Positions 17,684 through 29,587 of a DNA stretch of 64,000 bases are shown one piece after another. A program made the position numbers and the translations under genes. Every line of letters starts with the position of its first letter. Within the stretch, counting starts at the first letter, position 1. Where the stretch lies: positions 806,001 through 870,000 of the forward strand of contig NZ_FNJA01000002.1 of NCBI RefSeq assembly GCF_900104385.1. The letters are read 5' to 3'. Below the pieces are notes generated by a model. The model was not told the origin of the DNA. It ran no database searches and was given only the letters and a program-made list of their open reading frames with translations. The stretch is from Rhodoferax sp. OV413 (GTDB lineage Bacteria > Pseudomonadota > Gammaproteobacteria > Burkholderiales > Burkholderiaceae_C).

Positions 17684-20047
17684 TCACGCCGGTTGTGCGG
17701 CCCAATGGGCGAACATGTCGGCATACGCCGACTCCACTGCGCGCGCAAAACCCGGTTCGTCCATCAAGACGCTGGTTTGCATTTGCTGGCGCAATGTGGC
17801 GCGCAACTGCGCCAACGCCGGCAGGTCGGACGCCAGGGCGACGACTTTCTCCACGTAGTCGACCTCTGTTTGGGCAATCCATTCGGAGTGGCCCAGGCCG
17901 TGCAGTATGGCGCTGCCCATCCGGCCAACGCTAGGGCGGCCTTCCAGCGTCACATAGGGCAGCCCCATGTAAAGGGTTTCAAACAGGGTCGTGCCGGAGT
18001 TGTGTGGAAAACAGTCCAGGCCGATATCGATGCCGCGCAGCACGTCCCAGGGAGGGCTATGGAAGCCGATCTGTAAACGCTCTGCAGCAATGCCCTGGGC
18101 CGTGAATGTGGCAAGGGTCTCTTCTTGCATCTTCGGGTCTTCAAAAGATCGGCTGTCGATGACCAGGCGCGCCGTAGGCAGGCGCTGCAGTATCTGCGTC
18201 CATACGCGAATCGTTCGGTGGTTGATGCGAATCGCCCGCGTGAGTGTGCCTAGGGTGATGTAGCCGCGCTCCAACGCCGGCAGGGCATTCACCTCGCCCA
18301 TGGCGGCACTGGCACGGTAGGCTACATAGCAACCGGGTAACCGCCAGGGCGCTTCGGAGAAAAGCGGCTCGGAGCCGGCGGGAGCGCTTGTGGCATCGGT
18401 AAGGTAGTAGTCCACGGCCTGCAAACCCGTGGTGTAGCCATAACCCATCCAGCTCACGGACACGGGGGCGGGTTTGCGGGCAAACACGGCCAGGCGGTTG
18501 CCAACCGTGTGTCCGGCGGCATCGACAAGAATGTCGATGCCATCGGCGCGGATGCGTTCGGCCAGCGCAGCATCGGACATCCCTTGTGTTGGCACCCAAT
18601 GATCGACGTACTGCTTGTAGCGTTGCGTGACCGCATCCTCTTTGGCCAGTTCGGCATAGGCATATAGCTCTACCACTTGGCGGTTGTGTTGTGACAGCAG
18701 GGGTTCGAGGAAGAAGCTTGCCGCGTGGTTTTTGAAGTCCGGGGAAACGTAGCCGACTTTCAGTCTTCGATCCGTGCGGCGCACATTGCTGTGCGCTGCC
18801 CAAGTGGGCTTCAGTGGTGCGCCCACGCTACGCTCGTATGCGCGGTAGCTTTCGAATATTTCTTCCGCGCCCAGGTCTGGGTGGTAGTTCAGCGCGAAGA
18901 GCAGATTCGAGTAAGCGCTGTGCAATGACGAGGGCGGGCTTTTGGGGTCTGTTGTTGCGTGGCGAAGGTGATGGATGGCATCTTCCAGCTTTCCCTGCAG
19001 CAACAAGATGCCACCCAGGTTGCTGTGGAATACCGCAGATGTGGCGTCGATGGCGACAGCCGCGCGCAACGCATTTGCCGCATCGTGCAACTCGCCCTGT
19101 GAGGCAAGCGCGTTGCCCAGGTTGTTCAGTGCATCGGCATTGCGGGGCGCCAGCTCCAGGGCCTTACGGCTATGCTGGGCTGCAAGGCTGTAGTTTTCTG
19201 TCTGTAGATGGATGTAGCCGAGTATGCGGTGGGCATCTACCGAGTTTGGTGCGATAGCCAACGCCTCCTGGCAGCTGCGGAGGGCCTGGGCATGCTGGCC
19301 GAGTTGTAGCAAGACGGTTGCCCGGCCGGTGAGGTGCGCGGCATCGCGAGGGTTGAGCCGCAAGGCATGCTCATACTGCTCCCATGCCTGCTGCCAATTG
19401 TGCTGGGCTTGAAAGACTGCGGCCAAGTTGCCGTGGGCCTCAATTAACTGCGGATTCAGGCGCAGAGCCGCTGCGTATTGCACCGCTGCCTCGGTCCATT
19501 CCTGGGCCTGGGTATGCAGGTTGCCCCGAAGGAAGTGGAATACGGCGTTGTTCGGGAAGCGCTGCATGCCGCCAGCAAGGGTGCTGACTGCCTTGTCCCA
19601 CGCTCCGGTCTTGGACAGGGCCTGGCATAGCTCTGCGTACAAGGGTTCAAATGTGGGCTGCAGTGCGAGTGCCGCCTCCCAGTGGCGGATGGCCTGCTCT
19701 GGTTGTTCCAGGCTTGCACAGACCTGGCCTGACAGGTACGCGGCGTCAAAATTTTCGGGTTGCAACTGTAGCGCCTGTGCCAGAGACGCTTGGGCCGCGA
19801 CCAGGTCTCCGGACTGCTGCAGTGCATACCCCAGGCTGGTGTGGGCATCGGCCGAATGGGGGTCTAGCGCCGCTGCTTGCCGGTAGCAGGCCAGAGCCGC
19901 CGCCAGGTTGCCCTGGTCCAAAAAACGGTTACCCCGGCGCCGCTGGTCGGCACTGGTTTCTGGGGGGGCTACAGCTGGTGCTGGAAGTGGGGCTGCTGGG
20001 ACAGGGCTGGAGCCAGCCGAAAAAAGTTTCTTGAGCCAGGAATTCAT
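17684..20047 (-). CDS. TPR-repeat protein O-glycosyltransferase (GT41, OGT/SPINDLY-like)
   Basis: About 787 residues. Residues 30-370 consist of some nine to ten tetratricopeptide repeats (pattern NLGxxLxxxGxxxxAxxxxxxAxxLxP, e.g. ALNNLGNALASQGELHDAAN); residues 420-770 match the O-GlcNAc-transferase-type catalytic domain: KVGYVSPDFKNHA, then VDAAGHTVGNRL, WMGYGYTTGL, and GLPYVTLEGRPSVGRMGSAI near the end. Bacterial members add sugars to serine/threonine of proteins, sometimes flagellin, in the cytoplasm. ATG 20047 is preferred over an in-frame TTG at 20056. It lies 28 bases downstream of the small gene 20076-20372, probably in one transcript, and between chemoreceptor genes, so flagellar glycosylation is an attractive but unproven role. 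Confidence 0.88.
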   Translation of the reverse strand: MNSWLKKLFSAGSSPVPAAPLPAPAVAPPETSADQRRRGNRFLDQGNLAAALACYRQAAALDPHSADAHTSLGYALQQSGDLVAAQASLAQALQLQPENFDAAYLSGQVCASLEQPEQAIRHWEAALALQPTFEPLYAELCQALSKTGAWDKAVSTLAGGMQRFPNNAVFHFLRGNLHTQAQEWTEAAVQYAAALRLNPQLIEAHGNLAAVFQAQHNWQQAWEQYEHALRLNPRDAAHLTGRATVLLQLGQHAQALRSCQEALAIAPNSVDAHRILGYIHLQTENYSLAAQHSRKALELAPRNADALNNLGNALASQGELHDAANALRAAVAIDATSAVFHSNLGGILLLQGKLEDAIHHLRHATTDPKSPPSSLHSAYSNLLFALNYHPDLGAEEIFESYRAYERSVGAPLKPTWAAHSNVRRTDRRLKVGYVSPDFKNHAASFFLEPLLSQHNRQVVELYAYAELAKEDAVTQRYKQYVDHWVPTQGMSDAALAERIRADGIDILVDAAGHTVGNRLAVFARKPAPVSVSWMGYGYTTGLQAVDYYLTDATSAPAGSEPLFSEAPWRLPGCYVAYRASAAMGEVNALPALERGYITLGTLTRAIRINHRTIRVWTQILQRLPTARLVIDSRSFEDPKMQEETLATFTAQGIAAERLQIGFHSPPWDVLRGIDIGLDCFPHNSGTTLFETLYMGLPYVTLEGRPSVGRMGSAILHGLGHSEWIAQTEVDYVEKVVALASDLPALAQLRATLRQQMQTSVLMDEPGFARAVESAYADMFAHWAAQPA

Positions 20048-20075
20048 GGAGGCCAACGGTTGGATCTTGGAAATC

Positions 20076-20372
20076 TTAGAGACGCTTGACCAGCCACTCG
20101 GTCAGCTCTTCCACATACGTGCTTTCATAGCCCGCATCTTTCAGCGTCCATTTGAAGTTGTTGGCCAGCTTGGCGCGGGTGTAGAGGTTCAGCGTGTGGC
20201 TGACCTGGAACTGGCGCGTGCGCAGTGCGATCTGGTCCAGAGCCCGCTGGGTTTTGATGGCAAATTTCTTGTCAGTGCGAGGCGTGCCCAGGGGGATTTT
20301 CTCTATGAAAATCTGCGCCAACTCGGCCCCAAACCGGTTGGCTTCTTTCGCGTTAAACCAAGAAAATAGCAT
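20076..20372 (-). CDS. Small conserved hypothetical protein
   Basis: 98 residues, no signal peptide and no membrane segment. It opens with aromatic MLFSWFNAKEAN, then a mixed charged region (FIEKIPL, DKKFAIKTQRALDQI) and ends in an acidic/aromatic stretch (YVEELTEWLVKRL). I do not recognise the family. Codon use is like the core genes. It lies immediately upstream of the GT41 glycosyltransferase on the same strand, suggesting a shared transcript and perhaps an accessory role. Confidence 0.7.
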   Translation of the reverse strand: MLFSWFNAKEANRFGAELAQIFIEKIPLGTPRTDKKFAIKTQRALDQIALRTRQFQVSHTLNLYTRAKLANNFKWTLKDAGYESTYVEELTEWLVKRL

Positions 20373-20449
20373 GTGAATCCCAGCATGGTCGACAGTGCCC
20401 GGGATTGTAGGGCGCCGATGGCCGGCATCCGTCGGCCTAGCCCAGGGTT

Positions 20450-20513
20450 TCAGGCTTTTAAGGCCTGTAGCGCAATCTCTCTCAGCGTGAGTAGCTATTT
20501 TTTATATAGCATT
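20450..20513 (-). repeat. Intergenic palindromic repeat, copy 6 (inverted orientation)
   Basis: On the minus strand it reads TGCTATATAAAAAATAGCTACT, then an imperfect right dyad containing GCGCTACAGGCCTTAAAAG. It lies just beyond the stop of the PAS-type chemoreceptor gene. Confidence 0.68.
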
Positions 20514-20520
20514 TGGCAAC

Positions 20521-22188
20521 CTAGGCCTCCTTGCGCAGAGGCTGGGTGTTGTCGGCGACCAGCCGGGGGCGCGCCGGCTCGGTGCTGGGGCGGCGGCTGG
20601 TATTTGCGCTGCTGGAGCCGCTGGCCGACAGGCGGAACACCCGCACGCTTTCCGACACCGCTTCAGACTGGCCGTGCAGCGCATTGGCGGCGGCGGCAAT
20701 TTGTTCGACCATGGCGGCGTTTTGCTGGGTGATGCTGTCCATCTGCGTGATGGCGTTGTTGACCTGGGCAATGCCGTCCAGTTGCTCGCGCGAGGCGGCG
20801 CTGATTTCCGTCACCAGCGCGGTGACCTGGCTGACCGCTTTCAGTGCATCGGTCATGGTGATCTGGGCGGCATCGGCCAGGCGGCTGCCGGTTTCCACGG
20901 TGGAGGTGGATTCGGCGATCAGGCTCTTGACCTCGCGGGCGGCCGCGGCGGTGCGCTGAGACAGTGCGCGGACTTCGCTGGCCACCACCGCAAAGCCACG
21001 CCCCTGGTCCCCCGCGCGCGCGGCTTCCACCGCGGCGTTAAGTGCCAGGATATTGGTCTGGAAGGCGATGCTGTCGATCACCTGGATGATTTCGCCAATC
21101 CGGTTCGAGGATTCGGTGATCTGGCGCATGGTGCGGGTCACGTCCAGCACCGCATCGCCGCCGCGCCGGGTCACGGTATCGGCCTGGGAGGCGAGCTGGG
21201 CCGCCTGGGCGGCAGATTCGGCGCTTTGCCGCACGGTGCCGGTGATCTGCTCCATGGACGCTGCCGTTTGCTGCAGGCTGCTGGCCTGGTCCTCGGTGCG
21301 GTTCGACAGGTCGTCGTTGCCGGCGGCGATTTCCTGGGTGGCCACGCTCATGTTGTCGACGCCAGTGCGCGCGTCGCGCACGATGGACTGCAGGTTCACG
21401 TTGAGCTGGTTCAAGGCCCCGGACAGTTCGCCCATGGCATCGTTGCCGCTGCCCTTCAGGGTCTGGGTCAGGTCCCCGGCGGCCATGCGGTTGGAGAAGC
21501 TGACCAGGTTGTGCAGCGGCGTAATGGACAGGCCGCTCAATACAAAGCCGCCGGCCAGCGCGCAAACCACCGCCGTGGCCAATGCCGCCAGCCAGATGCC
21601 GGCCCCCAGGCTGGACACCGCCAGGGCGCCCACGCCGAAGCCAACCAAGCCCAGTATCCCCGCCGTCATGGCCAGCTTGCCCGCCAATCCCAGCGACAAG
21701 GCTGTTTTCAGCCGGCCCACCGGGGTGTCGACGCGCAACTGGCCACGGTACAGGCGCAGCACGCGCTGGCCCTGGGCTTTTTCAGCGCGCATCCTGGCGT
21801 ACAGCGTGGTGGCTGCGTCGATGTCGGCGCGCAGCGGCTCGGTGCGCACGGACATGAAGCCGATGGGCTGTGTGCCCTCCATCAGCGGGGTGACATTGGC
21901 CCGCACCCAGTAGTAGCTGCCGTCCTTGCGCCGGTTCTTGACCATAGCCGACCAGGGCCGGCCGCCCTTGATGGTTTCCCACATGTCGCGGAAAGCCTCT
22001 TCGGGCATGTCGGGGTGGCGGATCAGGTTGTGCGGCTGGCCTATCAGCTCCTCGCGGGTGAAGCCGCTGACTTCAATGAAGACAGGGTTGCAGTAATTGA
22101 TGTTGCCGTGCAGGTCGGTGGTGGAGACCAGTGTTTGGCCGGGTGGAAAGCTGTATTCCTGGTTCAGGATGGGCAGGTTGTTGCGCAT
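20521..22188 (-). CDS. PAS-domain chemoreceptor, Aer-like
   Basis: 555 residues. An N-terminal PAS domain (about 15-120; [54 protein letters not shown]) as in the redox/energy sensor Aer, then two close hydrophobic segments (about 170-220), HAMP, and the conserved signalling hairpin tip [20 protein letters not shown]. Unlike ligand-binding receptors it has no periplasmic domain, so it probably senses cytoplasmic redox state through a flavin and drives energy taxis. Ends in a Ser/Arg/Pro-rich tail without a CheR-docking pentapeptide. Confidence 0.92.
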   Translation of the reverse strand: MRNNLPILNQEYSFPPGQTLVSTTDLHGNINYCNPVFIEVSGFTREELIGQPHNLIRHPDMPEEAFRDMWETIKGGRPWSAMVKNRRKDGSYYWVRANVTPLMEGTQPIGFMSVRTEPLRADIDAATTLYARMRAEKAQGQRVLRLYRGQLRVDTPVGRLKTALSLGLAGKLAMTAGILGLVGFGVGALAVSSLGAGIWLAALATAVVCALAGGFVLSGLSITPLHNLVSFSNRMAAGDLTQTLKGSGNDAMGELSGALNQLNVNLQSIVRDARTGVDNMSVATQEIAAGNDDLSNRTEDQASSLQQTAASMEQITGTVRQSAESAAQAAQLASQADTVTRRGGDAVLDVTRTMRQITESSNRIGEIIQVIDSIAFQTNILALNAAVEAARAGDQGRGFAVVASEVRALSQRTAAAAREVKSLIAESTSTVETGSRLADAAQITMTDALKAVSQVTALVTEISAASREQLDGIAQVNNAITQMDSITQQNAAMVEQIAAAANALHGQSEAVSESVRVFRLSASGSSSANTSRRPSTEPARPRLVADNTQPLRKEA

Positions 22189-22367
22189 GCGTGCTCGCTC
22201 CAGTGCTGTGTTTGTGGGACAAATACATTTCCAGACTTCGGCAGCCTTGGTACTGCCTGTAAATCAATGTATCTGTAAACAAACATCCGCTGTTGCAATT
22301 CCAGTCGGCTCTAGGGTGGCGCATCATCCATTTTGAGTACGCCGCCGCCCGCTGTCCTGGCGCTGGG

Positions 22368-23933
22368 TCAACCCGCCAGCTTGAACACGCTGACCTGCTG
22401 CGACAGCCGCTCGGCCTGGCTCCGCATCGATTCGGCGGCCGAGGCCGCTTCTTCCACCAGGGCGGCGTTTTGCTGCGTCACTCCGTCCATGGCGGTGATG
22501 GCGCCGTTGATCTGGTCTATGCCCTGCGACTGGTCCTGGCTGGCCGCGGCGATTTCGCCAATGATGTCGGTCACCCGCTTCACGCTTTGCACCACCTCGG
22601 TCATGGTGGTGCCGGCGTCGTTGACCAGGCGGGTGCTGTGCTCTACGTTTTCCACCGACTCGTGGATCAGGGTCTTGATCTCCTTGGCGGCGGCGGCCGA
22701 GCGTTGGGCCAGGCTGCGCACCTCGCTGGCCACCACGGCAAAGCCGCGGCCCTGCTCGCCGGCGCGCGCGGCTTCCACCGCCGCGTTCAGGGCCAGGATA
22801 TTGGTCTGGAAAGCGATGCCGTCGATCACCCCGATGATGTCGACGATCTTGTTCGACGAGGCATTCACCGTGGCCATGGTGCCGACCACCTGGGCCACCA
22901 CCGCGCCGCCCTTGATGGCCACGGTGGACGCGGTGGCCGCCAGCTGGCTGGCGTGGCGCGCGTTCTCGGCGTTCTGCTTGACGGTGCTGGTCAGGTGCTC
23001 CATCGAGGCCGCGGTTTTCTCCAGCGAACTGGCCTGCTGCTCGGTGCGCACCGACAGATCGTTATTGCCCGCGGCGATCTCGCCCGAGGCGGCGGCAATC
23101 GAATCGGTGCCGACCCGCACCTCGCCGACGATGTGGGCAATGCTGTCGCGCATGCCCTGGATGGCGTGCAGCAGGCTGCTGTTGTCGCCGGCCTTCAACG
23201 CAATCGGCACCGACAGGTCGCCACGGGCCATGTGCTCGGTGATGCTGGCCGCATAGCCGGGCTCGCCGCCCAGCTGGCCGATCAGGCTGCGCGCGATCAG
23301 CGTGCCCAGGCCCAGTTGCAAGACCAGCAGCACCAGTGTCGCCAGCCCAAAGGTGATGACCCGGCCGCGGATCGCCGAGTCCACCGTGTCCACATACACT
23401 CCCGAGCCAATCACCCAGCCCCAGGGCGCGAAGCCTTTGACGTAGGAGACCTTTTGCACCGGGTTTTCGCTGCCGGGCTTGGGCCACAGGTAGTTCACAT
23501 AGCCGCTGCCCTCGGCCTTGACGGTGTTGACGAACTCGACGAACAGGCGCTTGCCTGTGGGGTCTTTGTTCTCGCTGAGGTTCTTGCCGTCCAGCTCGGG
23601 CTTGATGGGGTGCATCACCATCACCGGCTGCATGTCGTTGATCCAGAAGTATTCGCTGCCGCTGTAGCGCATCACCTTCAGCGCGGCCATGGCCAGCTTC
23701 TGCGCCTCGGCGTCGGTGGATTTGCCCTGGGCCACCAGGCCGTGGTAGTTGACCACCAGGCTGTGCGCCACCTCGACGGCCTGGCGCACGCTGTTCTGGC
23801 GCTCCTCCATGATCAGGCGCCGTTCGGACACCAGGAACACTGCCGTCAGCAGGATCAGGCCCAGCAGTGCGCTGAAATTCAGCACAGCCAGGCGTTTGGC
23901 AATACTCAGAGCGCGGAAACCAGTAGGGGCCAT
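22368..23933 (-). CDS. Methyl-accepting chemotaxis protein with single Cache sensor
   Basis: 521 residues from the ATG at 23933 (MAPTGFRAL); an in-frame TTG at 23966 is less likely. TM1 at about 17-38, then a periplasmic single-Cache (sCache_2) domain (about 50-190; [33 protein letters not shown]), TM2 about 205-225, HAMP, and the signalling domain with [20 protein letters not shown]. sCache_2 receptors usually bind small carboxylates or amines. Same strand as the Aer-like receptor but separated by 180 bases. Confidence 0.92.
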   Translation of the reverse strand: MAPTGFRALSIAKRLAVLNFSALLGLILLTAVFLVSERRLIMEERQNSVRQAVEVAHSLVVNYHGLVAQGKSTDAEAQKLAMAALKVMRYSGSEYFWINDMQPVMVMHPIKPELDGKNLSENKDPTGKRLFVEFVNTVKAEGSGYVNYLWPKPGSENPVQKVSYVKGFAPWGWVIGSGVYVDTVDSAIRGRVITFGLATLVLLVLQLGLGTLIARSLIGQLGGEPGYAASITEHMARGDLSVPIALKAGDNSSLLHAIQGMRDSIAHIVGEVRVGTDSIAAASGEIAAGNNDLSVRTEQQASSLEKTAASMEHLTSTVKQNAENARHASQLAATASTVAIKGGAVVAQVVGTMATVNASSNKIVDIIGVIDGIAFQTNILALNAAVEAARAGEQGRGFAVVASEVRSLAQRSAAAAKEIKTLIHESVENVEHSTRLVNDAGTTMTEVVQSVKRVTDIIGEIAAASQDQSQGIDQINGAITAMDGVTQQNAALVEEAASAAESMRSQAERLSQQVSVFKLAG

Positions 23934-24056
23934 GGGGCAGCTTTCAGAGTAAGCAAAATAAAACAAACGCGTTACAAAGCGTAGCAGTTTTGCGCGGCGC
24001 TGGGAGCGGTGAAAACGCGCGGTCGCGCGGCAGAACAGGTAACAGTCATTACTGCA

Positions 24057-24124
24057 TTTGCTATTGAATGCATAGCTGGTTGCGCAATATCCGCCTGCGC
24101 TAAATTTGGTTTTTACGTAAAAAT
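24057..24124 (+). repeat. Intergenic palindromic repeat, copy 7
   Basis: TTTGCTATTGAATGCATAGC, then GGTTGCGCA, CCTGCGCTAAA and a tail TTTTTACGTAAAAA that is itself a small palindrome. It ends 12 bases before the start of the DTW gene, so it lies in that gene's promoter/leader, unlike most copies, which follow stops. Confidence 0.72.
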
Positions 24125-24136
24125 ACCTGGCCTAAA

Positions 24137-24766
24137 ATGGGCCACATGTCCGATGCCGCCACCGCCGCCCGCCTGCGCTGTACCCGCTGCCTGCGGGCGC
24201 AGAGCAGTTGCATTTGCCAGTGGATCAGGCCCACCGTGCACCAGGTCGAGGTGCTGATCCTGCAGCACCCGCTGGAGGTGTACAACGCCAAAGGCAGCGC
24301 CCGGCTGCTGCACTTGAGCCTGCCGCACAGCCGTTTGCTGGTCGGCGAGATATTTGCCGAAGCCGATGTGCGGGCCGGCTCCAGCCGCCTGGTTCTGCTC
24401 TACCCCGATACCCCGCAGGACGCGGCCGTGGGCCTGCCAGCCGCACCCGCGCTGCCGCCGGACTGGCTGCAAGACCCGGTCCAGCTGTGCCTGGTGGTGC
24501 TTGACGGTACCTGGCGCAAAAGCCGCAAGCTGCTGTTCCAGAACCCGCTGCTGCAGCAGCTGCCGCGCCTGGCGCTGCGTGGCATGCCGCCGTCGCAGTA
24601 CCGCATCCGCAAGGCGCACAAGCCCGACCAGCTGTCCACGTTGGAGGCTAGCTGCGCCGCGCTGGCCCAATTGGAAGGAGGGGAGGGTGAAGCCGCGCGC
24701 TACCAGCCCTTGCTGGACGCGTTTGACGGCTTCGTGGACCAGCAGCTGGCCTACCGTTCGGGCTAG
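24137..24766 (+). CDS. tapT: DTW-domain protein, tRNA-uridine aminocarboxypropyltransferase-like
   Basis: 209 residues. The family motifs are present: a Cys-rich N-terminus RCTRCLRAQSSCIC (structural zinc), LILQHPLE, the name-giving DTW-type motif as LDGTWRKSRKL (about 125-135) and YRIRKAHKPDQLSTLEA. DTW proteins (TapT/YfiP in E. coli) transfer a 3-amino-3-carboxypropyl group from S-adenosylmethionine to uridine 47 of tRNA. ATG at 24137 or 24146 (MSDAAT) are both possible starts. The symbol tapT is by family; no context supports or contradicts it. Confidence 0.85.
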   Translation: MGHMSDAATAARLRCTRCLRAQSSCICQWIRPTVHQVEVLILQHPLEVYNAKGSARLLHLSLPHSRLLVGEIFAEADVRAGSSRLVLLYPDTPQDAAVGLPAAPALPPDWLQDPVQLCLVVLDGTWRKSRKLLFQNPLLQQLPRLALRGMPPSQYRIRKAHKPDQLSTLEASCAALAQLEGGEGEAARYQPLLDAFDGFVDQQLAYRSG

Positions 24767-24767
24767 A

Positions 24768-24825
24768 TGCTTCTATTTTGATAGCTGCTCGCGCAGGTAC
24801 TACCTGCGCCAGAGCCCGATTTTCT

Positions 24826-24830
<5 letters not shown>
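24768..24830 (+). repeat. Intergenic palindromic repeat, copy 8 (best-preserved right dyad)
   Basis: The right dyad is perfect: GCGCAGGTA (24791-24799), one base, TACCTGCGC (24801-24809). Left part CTATTTTGATAGC, then CAGAGCCCGATTTTCTTTAAA as tail. The tail contains the TAA stop codon of priA read from the opposite strand (24826-24828). Confidence 0.85.
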
Positions 24831-26934
<2,104 letters not shown>

Positions 26935-27255
26935 TTGTGTGAGTTATTTCACGTGAACTTGCGGAAACGGGTCTAAGTGCTTGATTTACAAATGATTTAC
27001 CAAGTATCCCAAGAAGCTGTGGATAACTTTGTTGATATCTCTCTGTGGCAGGCCGCCAAGCCCAGTAAATCAAGGCTTTGGACAAAATGCCTGAAAAAAA
27101 AGCATTTTCAGATGACTATATAAATCAAGGGCTTACGATCGCTATGGGTTTTGTAGCGGAGTAGAGGCCCCAGGCGTTGCCGGGTCAAAGCCCACCACAA
27201 ATTGTGTGCATAAGTGGTGCGTGGCAAAACTATTTTTCGGGCCTATAGCTCCGTT
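26935..27255. other. Intergenic region between hemE stop and priA start
   Basis: 321 bases without a credible gene. Going from priA it holds the DnaA box (27018-27026), an AT-rich inverted repeat AAAATGC ... GCATTTT (about 27085-27107), and a decayed member of the palindromic repeat family at about 27139-27172 (ATCGCTATGGGTTTTGTAGCG followed by AGAGGCC). Contains the priA promoter and the 3' end of hemE. Confidence 0.6.
27018..27026 (-). promoter_or_regulatory. Perfect DnaA box upstream of priA
   Basis: The 9-mer TTATCCACA on the minus strand, in the priA promoter region. A single perfect 9-mer is expected about once per 130 kb on two strands, so chance is not excluded, but its place before a replication-restart gene is suggestive. 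Confidence 0.5.
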
Positions 27256-28344
27256 TTATGCCCGAATTTGGCGCGAAGCCCGGTGCACGGCCTCGACCAG
27301 CGCCGCTACGTGCTCCGGCGGCGTGTGCTGGCTGATGCCATGCCCCAAATTGAAGATATGGGTGGGGCCCTGGCCTGCACCCTGGTGGGGCACGCCAAAG
27401 CTGTTCACCACGCGCTCGACCTCGGCCGCGATCTGGGCCGGCGGGGCGAACAGCACGTTCGGGTCGATATTGCCTTGCAAGGCCTTGCTGCCACCGACCA
27501 GGGCGCGGGCCTTGGCCAGGTTCACCGTCCAGTCCAGGCCCAGCACCTCGCAGTCCAGGCCGGCCATTTCGTCCAGCCAGAGCCCGCCGCCTTTGGTGAA
27601 CACCAGGCGTGGGATGCGTTGGCCGTTGTGCTCGGTCTTCAGCTGCTTGAGCACCTGCTGGGTATAGGCCAGGCTGAACTGCTGGAACGCGCCATCGGCC
27701 AGCACGCCGCCCCAGCTGTCAAAAATCATCACCGCCTGGGCGCCGGCCTCGATCTGGGCGTTCAGGTAGGCGGCCACCGCGTCGGCGTTCACCTGCAGCA
27801 TGCGGTGCATCAGGTCGGGGCGGCTGTACAGCATGCTCTTGACCAGGCGGTAGTCGTCGGAGCCCTTGCCTTCGACCATGTAGCAGGCCAGGGTCCAGGG
27901 GCTGCCGGAGAAGCCGATCAGCGGCACCCGGCCGTTCAGGGCCTTGCGGATCGAGGTGACGGCGTCGAACACATAGCGCAGCTTGTCCATATCGGGCACT
28001 TGCAGCGCGGCCACGGCGGCCTCGTCGCGCACCGCATGGGCGAAGCGCGGGCCTTCGCCCTGGGCAAAGCTCAGGCCCAGGCCCATGGCGTCGGGCACGG
28101 TGAGGATGTCGCTGAACAGGATGGCCGCGTCCAGCGGGTAGCGCTCCAGCGGCTGCAAGGTGACTTCGGTGGCGTAGTCGGTGTTGGTGGCCAGGCCCAT
28201 GAAGCTGCCAGCCTTGGCGCGGGTGGCCAGGTATTCGGGCAGGTAGCGGCCGGCCTGGCGCATCAGCCAGACGGGGGTGTGGTCGGTGGACTGGCGCAGG
28301 CAGGCGCGCAGAAAGCTGTCGTTTTGGAGCGGAGCGAAGGACAT
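27256..28344 (-). CDS. hemE: Uroporphyrinogen decarboxylase
   Basis: 362 residues, usual length. It converts uroporphyrinogen III to coproporphyrinogen III in haem synthesis by four decarboxylations. The N-terminal signature [15 protein letters not shown] (about 24-38) carries the substrate-binding arginines; a catalytic Asp is in [14 protein letters not shown], and the second family signature is at [13 protein letters not shown]. Cytoplasmic homodimer. It is followed downstream by a decayed repeat, and preceded by a lipoprotein-like gene ending 32 bases upstream on the same strand. Confidence 0.96.
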   Translation of the reverse strand: MSFAPLQNDSFLRACLRQSTDHTPVWLMRQAGRYLPEYLATRAKAGSFMGLATNTDYATEVTLQPLERYPLDAAILFSDILTVPDAMGLGLSFAQGEGPRFAHAVRDEAAVAALQVPDMDKLRYVFDAVTSIRKALNGRVPLIGFSGSPWTLACYMVEGKGSDDYRLVKSMLYSRPDLMHRMLQVNADAVAAYLNAQIEAGAQAVMIFDSWGGVLADGAFQQFSLAYTQQVLKQLKTEHNGQRIPRLVFTKGGGLWLDEMAGLDCEVLGLDWTVNLAKARALVGGSKALQGNIDPNVLFAPPAQIAAEVERVVNSFGVPHQGAGQGPTHIFNLGHGISQHTPPEHVAALVEAVHRASRQIRA

Positions 28345-28376
28345 GGGGGAGGGCAGAGGCGGTGGAAGCGTGGAGC

Positions 28377-29168
28377 TTAGCGCACCGGCAGGAACTGTAA
28401 GAAGGAGCCGCCCAGCAGGTTTTGTACATAGCTGATGGCGGCCCGGCGGTATTTTTCGGTGACCACGGCGGACAACAGGTCCAGGCGGCCGACGATTTTG
28501 CCAAACTCGCGTTCGAAGCTGAGGTTGCGTTCGCGTTCGTTGACCTCGTCGGCCAGCAGCAGCGGCTGGCCGGCAGCGGTGCGGCGGCTGGACAGCAGCC
28601 AGACGGCGATCTCGACATTCCGCGCGGCGTTGTAGATGTGCTGGGCGTCCAGGCTGTCGATCAGGTAGAACGTGGTCTTGTCGCCATGGGCAGCGACCAG
28701 CATGTCGGCATTGGCCAGGATGAAGGCGGCCACACGGTCGCCCTTGAAGTCCGGGCTAAGCGCCAGCGACAAGGCCTGGATGTCGCGCTGGCCTTGCAGC
28801 GCCGGCCAGGGCTGGCGCCGGTCCATAGCGGTACGTACCTGGGCCAGGGCGTCTTCGCGGCTGCTGGCGCTGGTCTTGCGCCATTCGGCGGGGTTGCGCT
28901 TGTACAGCTTGTCGGCCAGGCGCAACAGGCTTTCCAGGTTGTCGCGCATGCCCAGGGTGGCCATGCGGTTCACGTCCGACTGGGCCAGCTCGGCGGGGGC
29001 TGCGGGGCTGCTGCGGGCCTCGCCATGCGGTGCCGGCGTGGGGCTGAGCATGCCGCAGGCACACAGCCCCAGCGGCAGCAGCGCCGCAGTCCAGCGCGCC
29101 GTGGGGGCGGGCTGGGGGCTCAAATCACGCCGCGGGCGGACAGCACCGCGTGTTCGGTACGGATGCAT
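28377..29168 (-). CDS. Putative lipoprotein, conserved in Comamonadaceae-type genomes
   Basis: About 263 residues. A hydrophobic segment [13 protein letters not shown] (about 28-40 from ATG 29168) resembles a lipoprotein signal with the acceptor cysteine in LCAC. The mature part is helical and charged, with no domain I can name. The start is uncertain: ATG at 29168 overlaps the upstream gene by 49 bases and gives an unusually long basic n-region, while a TTG at 29121-29123 overlaps that gene's stop in the coupled pattern TTGA and gives a normal-length signal. A function in cell-envelope maintenance is a guess only. It lies between the CoA-binding protein gene and hemE on one strand. Confidence 0.65.
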   Translation of the reverse strand: MHPYRTRGAVRPRRDLSPQPAPTARWTAALLPLGLCACGMLSPTPAPHGEARSSPAAPAELAQSDVNRMATLGMRDNLESLLRLADKLYKRNPAEWRKTSASSREDALAQVRTAMDRRQPWPALQGQRDIQALSLALSPDFKGDRVAAFILANADMLVAAHGDKTTFYLIDSLDAQHIYNAARNVEIAVWLLSSRRTAAGQPLLLADEVNERERNLSFEREFGKIVGRLDLLSAVVTEKYRRAAISYVQNLLGGSFLQFLPVR

Positions 29169-29542
29169 TTGTTTTGTACCACCCGCAGCCCGGCCGCCTG
29201 GGCCCGTTGGGCTGCGCCGGCGTGGGCGATGCCCAGCTGCATCCACACGGCCTTGGCGCCGATGGCGATGGCTTCTTCGACCAGGGGCGGGATGTCCTTG
29301 CTCTTGCGGAAGCAGTTCACCACCTCGATGCGATGGTGCTCGGCCGCGGCGGTGAGGCTAGGGTAGGCGGTTTCGCCCAGGATCACGGTAGCGTTGGGGT
29401 TGATCGGGATGATGCGGTAGCCGCGCGCCTGCAGGGTGCGCGCCACGTCGTGACTGGGCCGCATCGGGTCCGGCGACAGGCCGACCACCGCAATCGTGCG
29501 GGCGTGGGTCAGTATCTGGCGGATGGCGTCGGCTTCACTCAT
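29120..29542 (-). CDS. CoA-binding domain protein, YccU type
   Basis: 140 residues forming a single Rossmann-type CoA-binding domain: IAVVGLSPDPMRPSHDVA (about 16-33), then GYRIIPINPN, SLTAAAEHHRIEVVNCFRKS and AVWMQLGIAHAGA. This is the small stand-alone family related to the CoA-binding domain of succinyl-CoA synthetase alpha; it binds CoA but has no known reaction. It lies 45 bases downstream of the thiL stop on the same strand. Confidence 0.88.
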   Translation of the reverse strand: MSEADAIRQILTHARTIAVVGLSPDPMRPSHDVARTLQARGYRIIPINPNATVILGETAYPSLTAAAEHHRIEVVNCFRKSKDIPPLVEEAIAIGAKAVWMQLGIAHAGAAQRAQAAGLRVVQNKCIRTEHAVLSARGVI

Positions 29543-29587
29543 GGCTCTTTAGTTTACGCAAGCTTGTATGACAGCGTTTGACGGATG

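Noticed and set aside
26935-27255. Possible replication origin (DnaA box, AT-rich inverted repeat)
   Set aside because: Only one DnaA box, no 13-mer cluster, and neighbours are priA and hemE, not dnaA/dnaN or rpmH.
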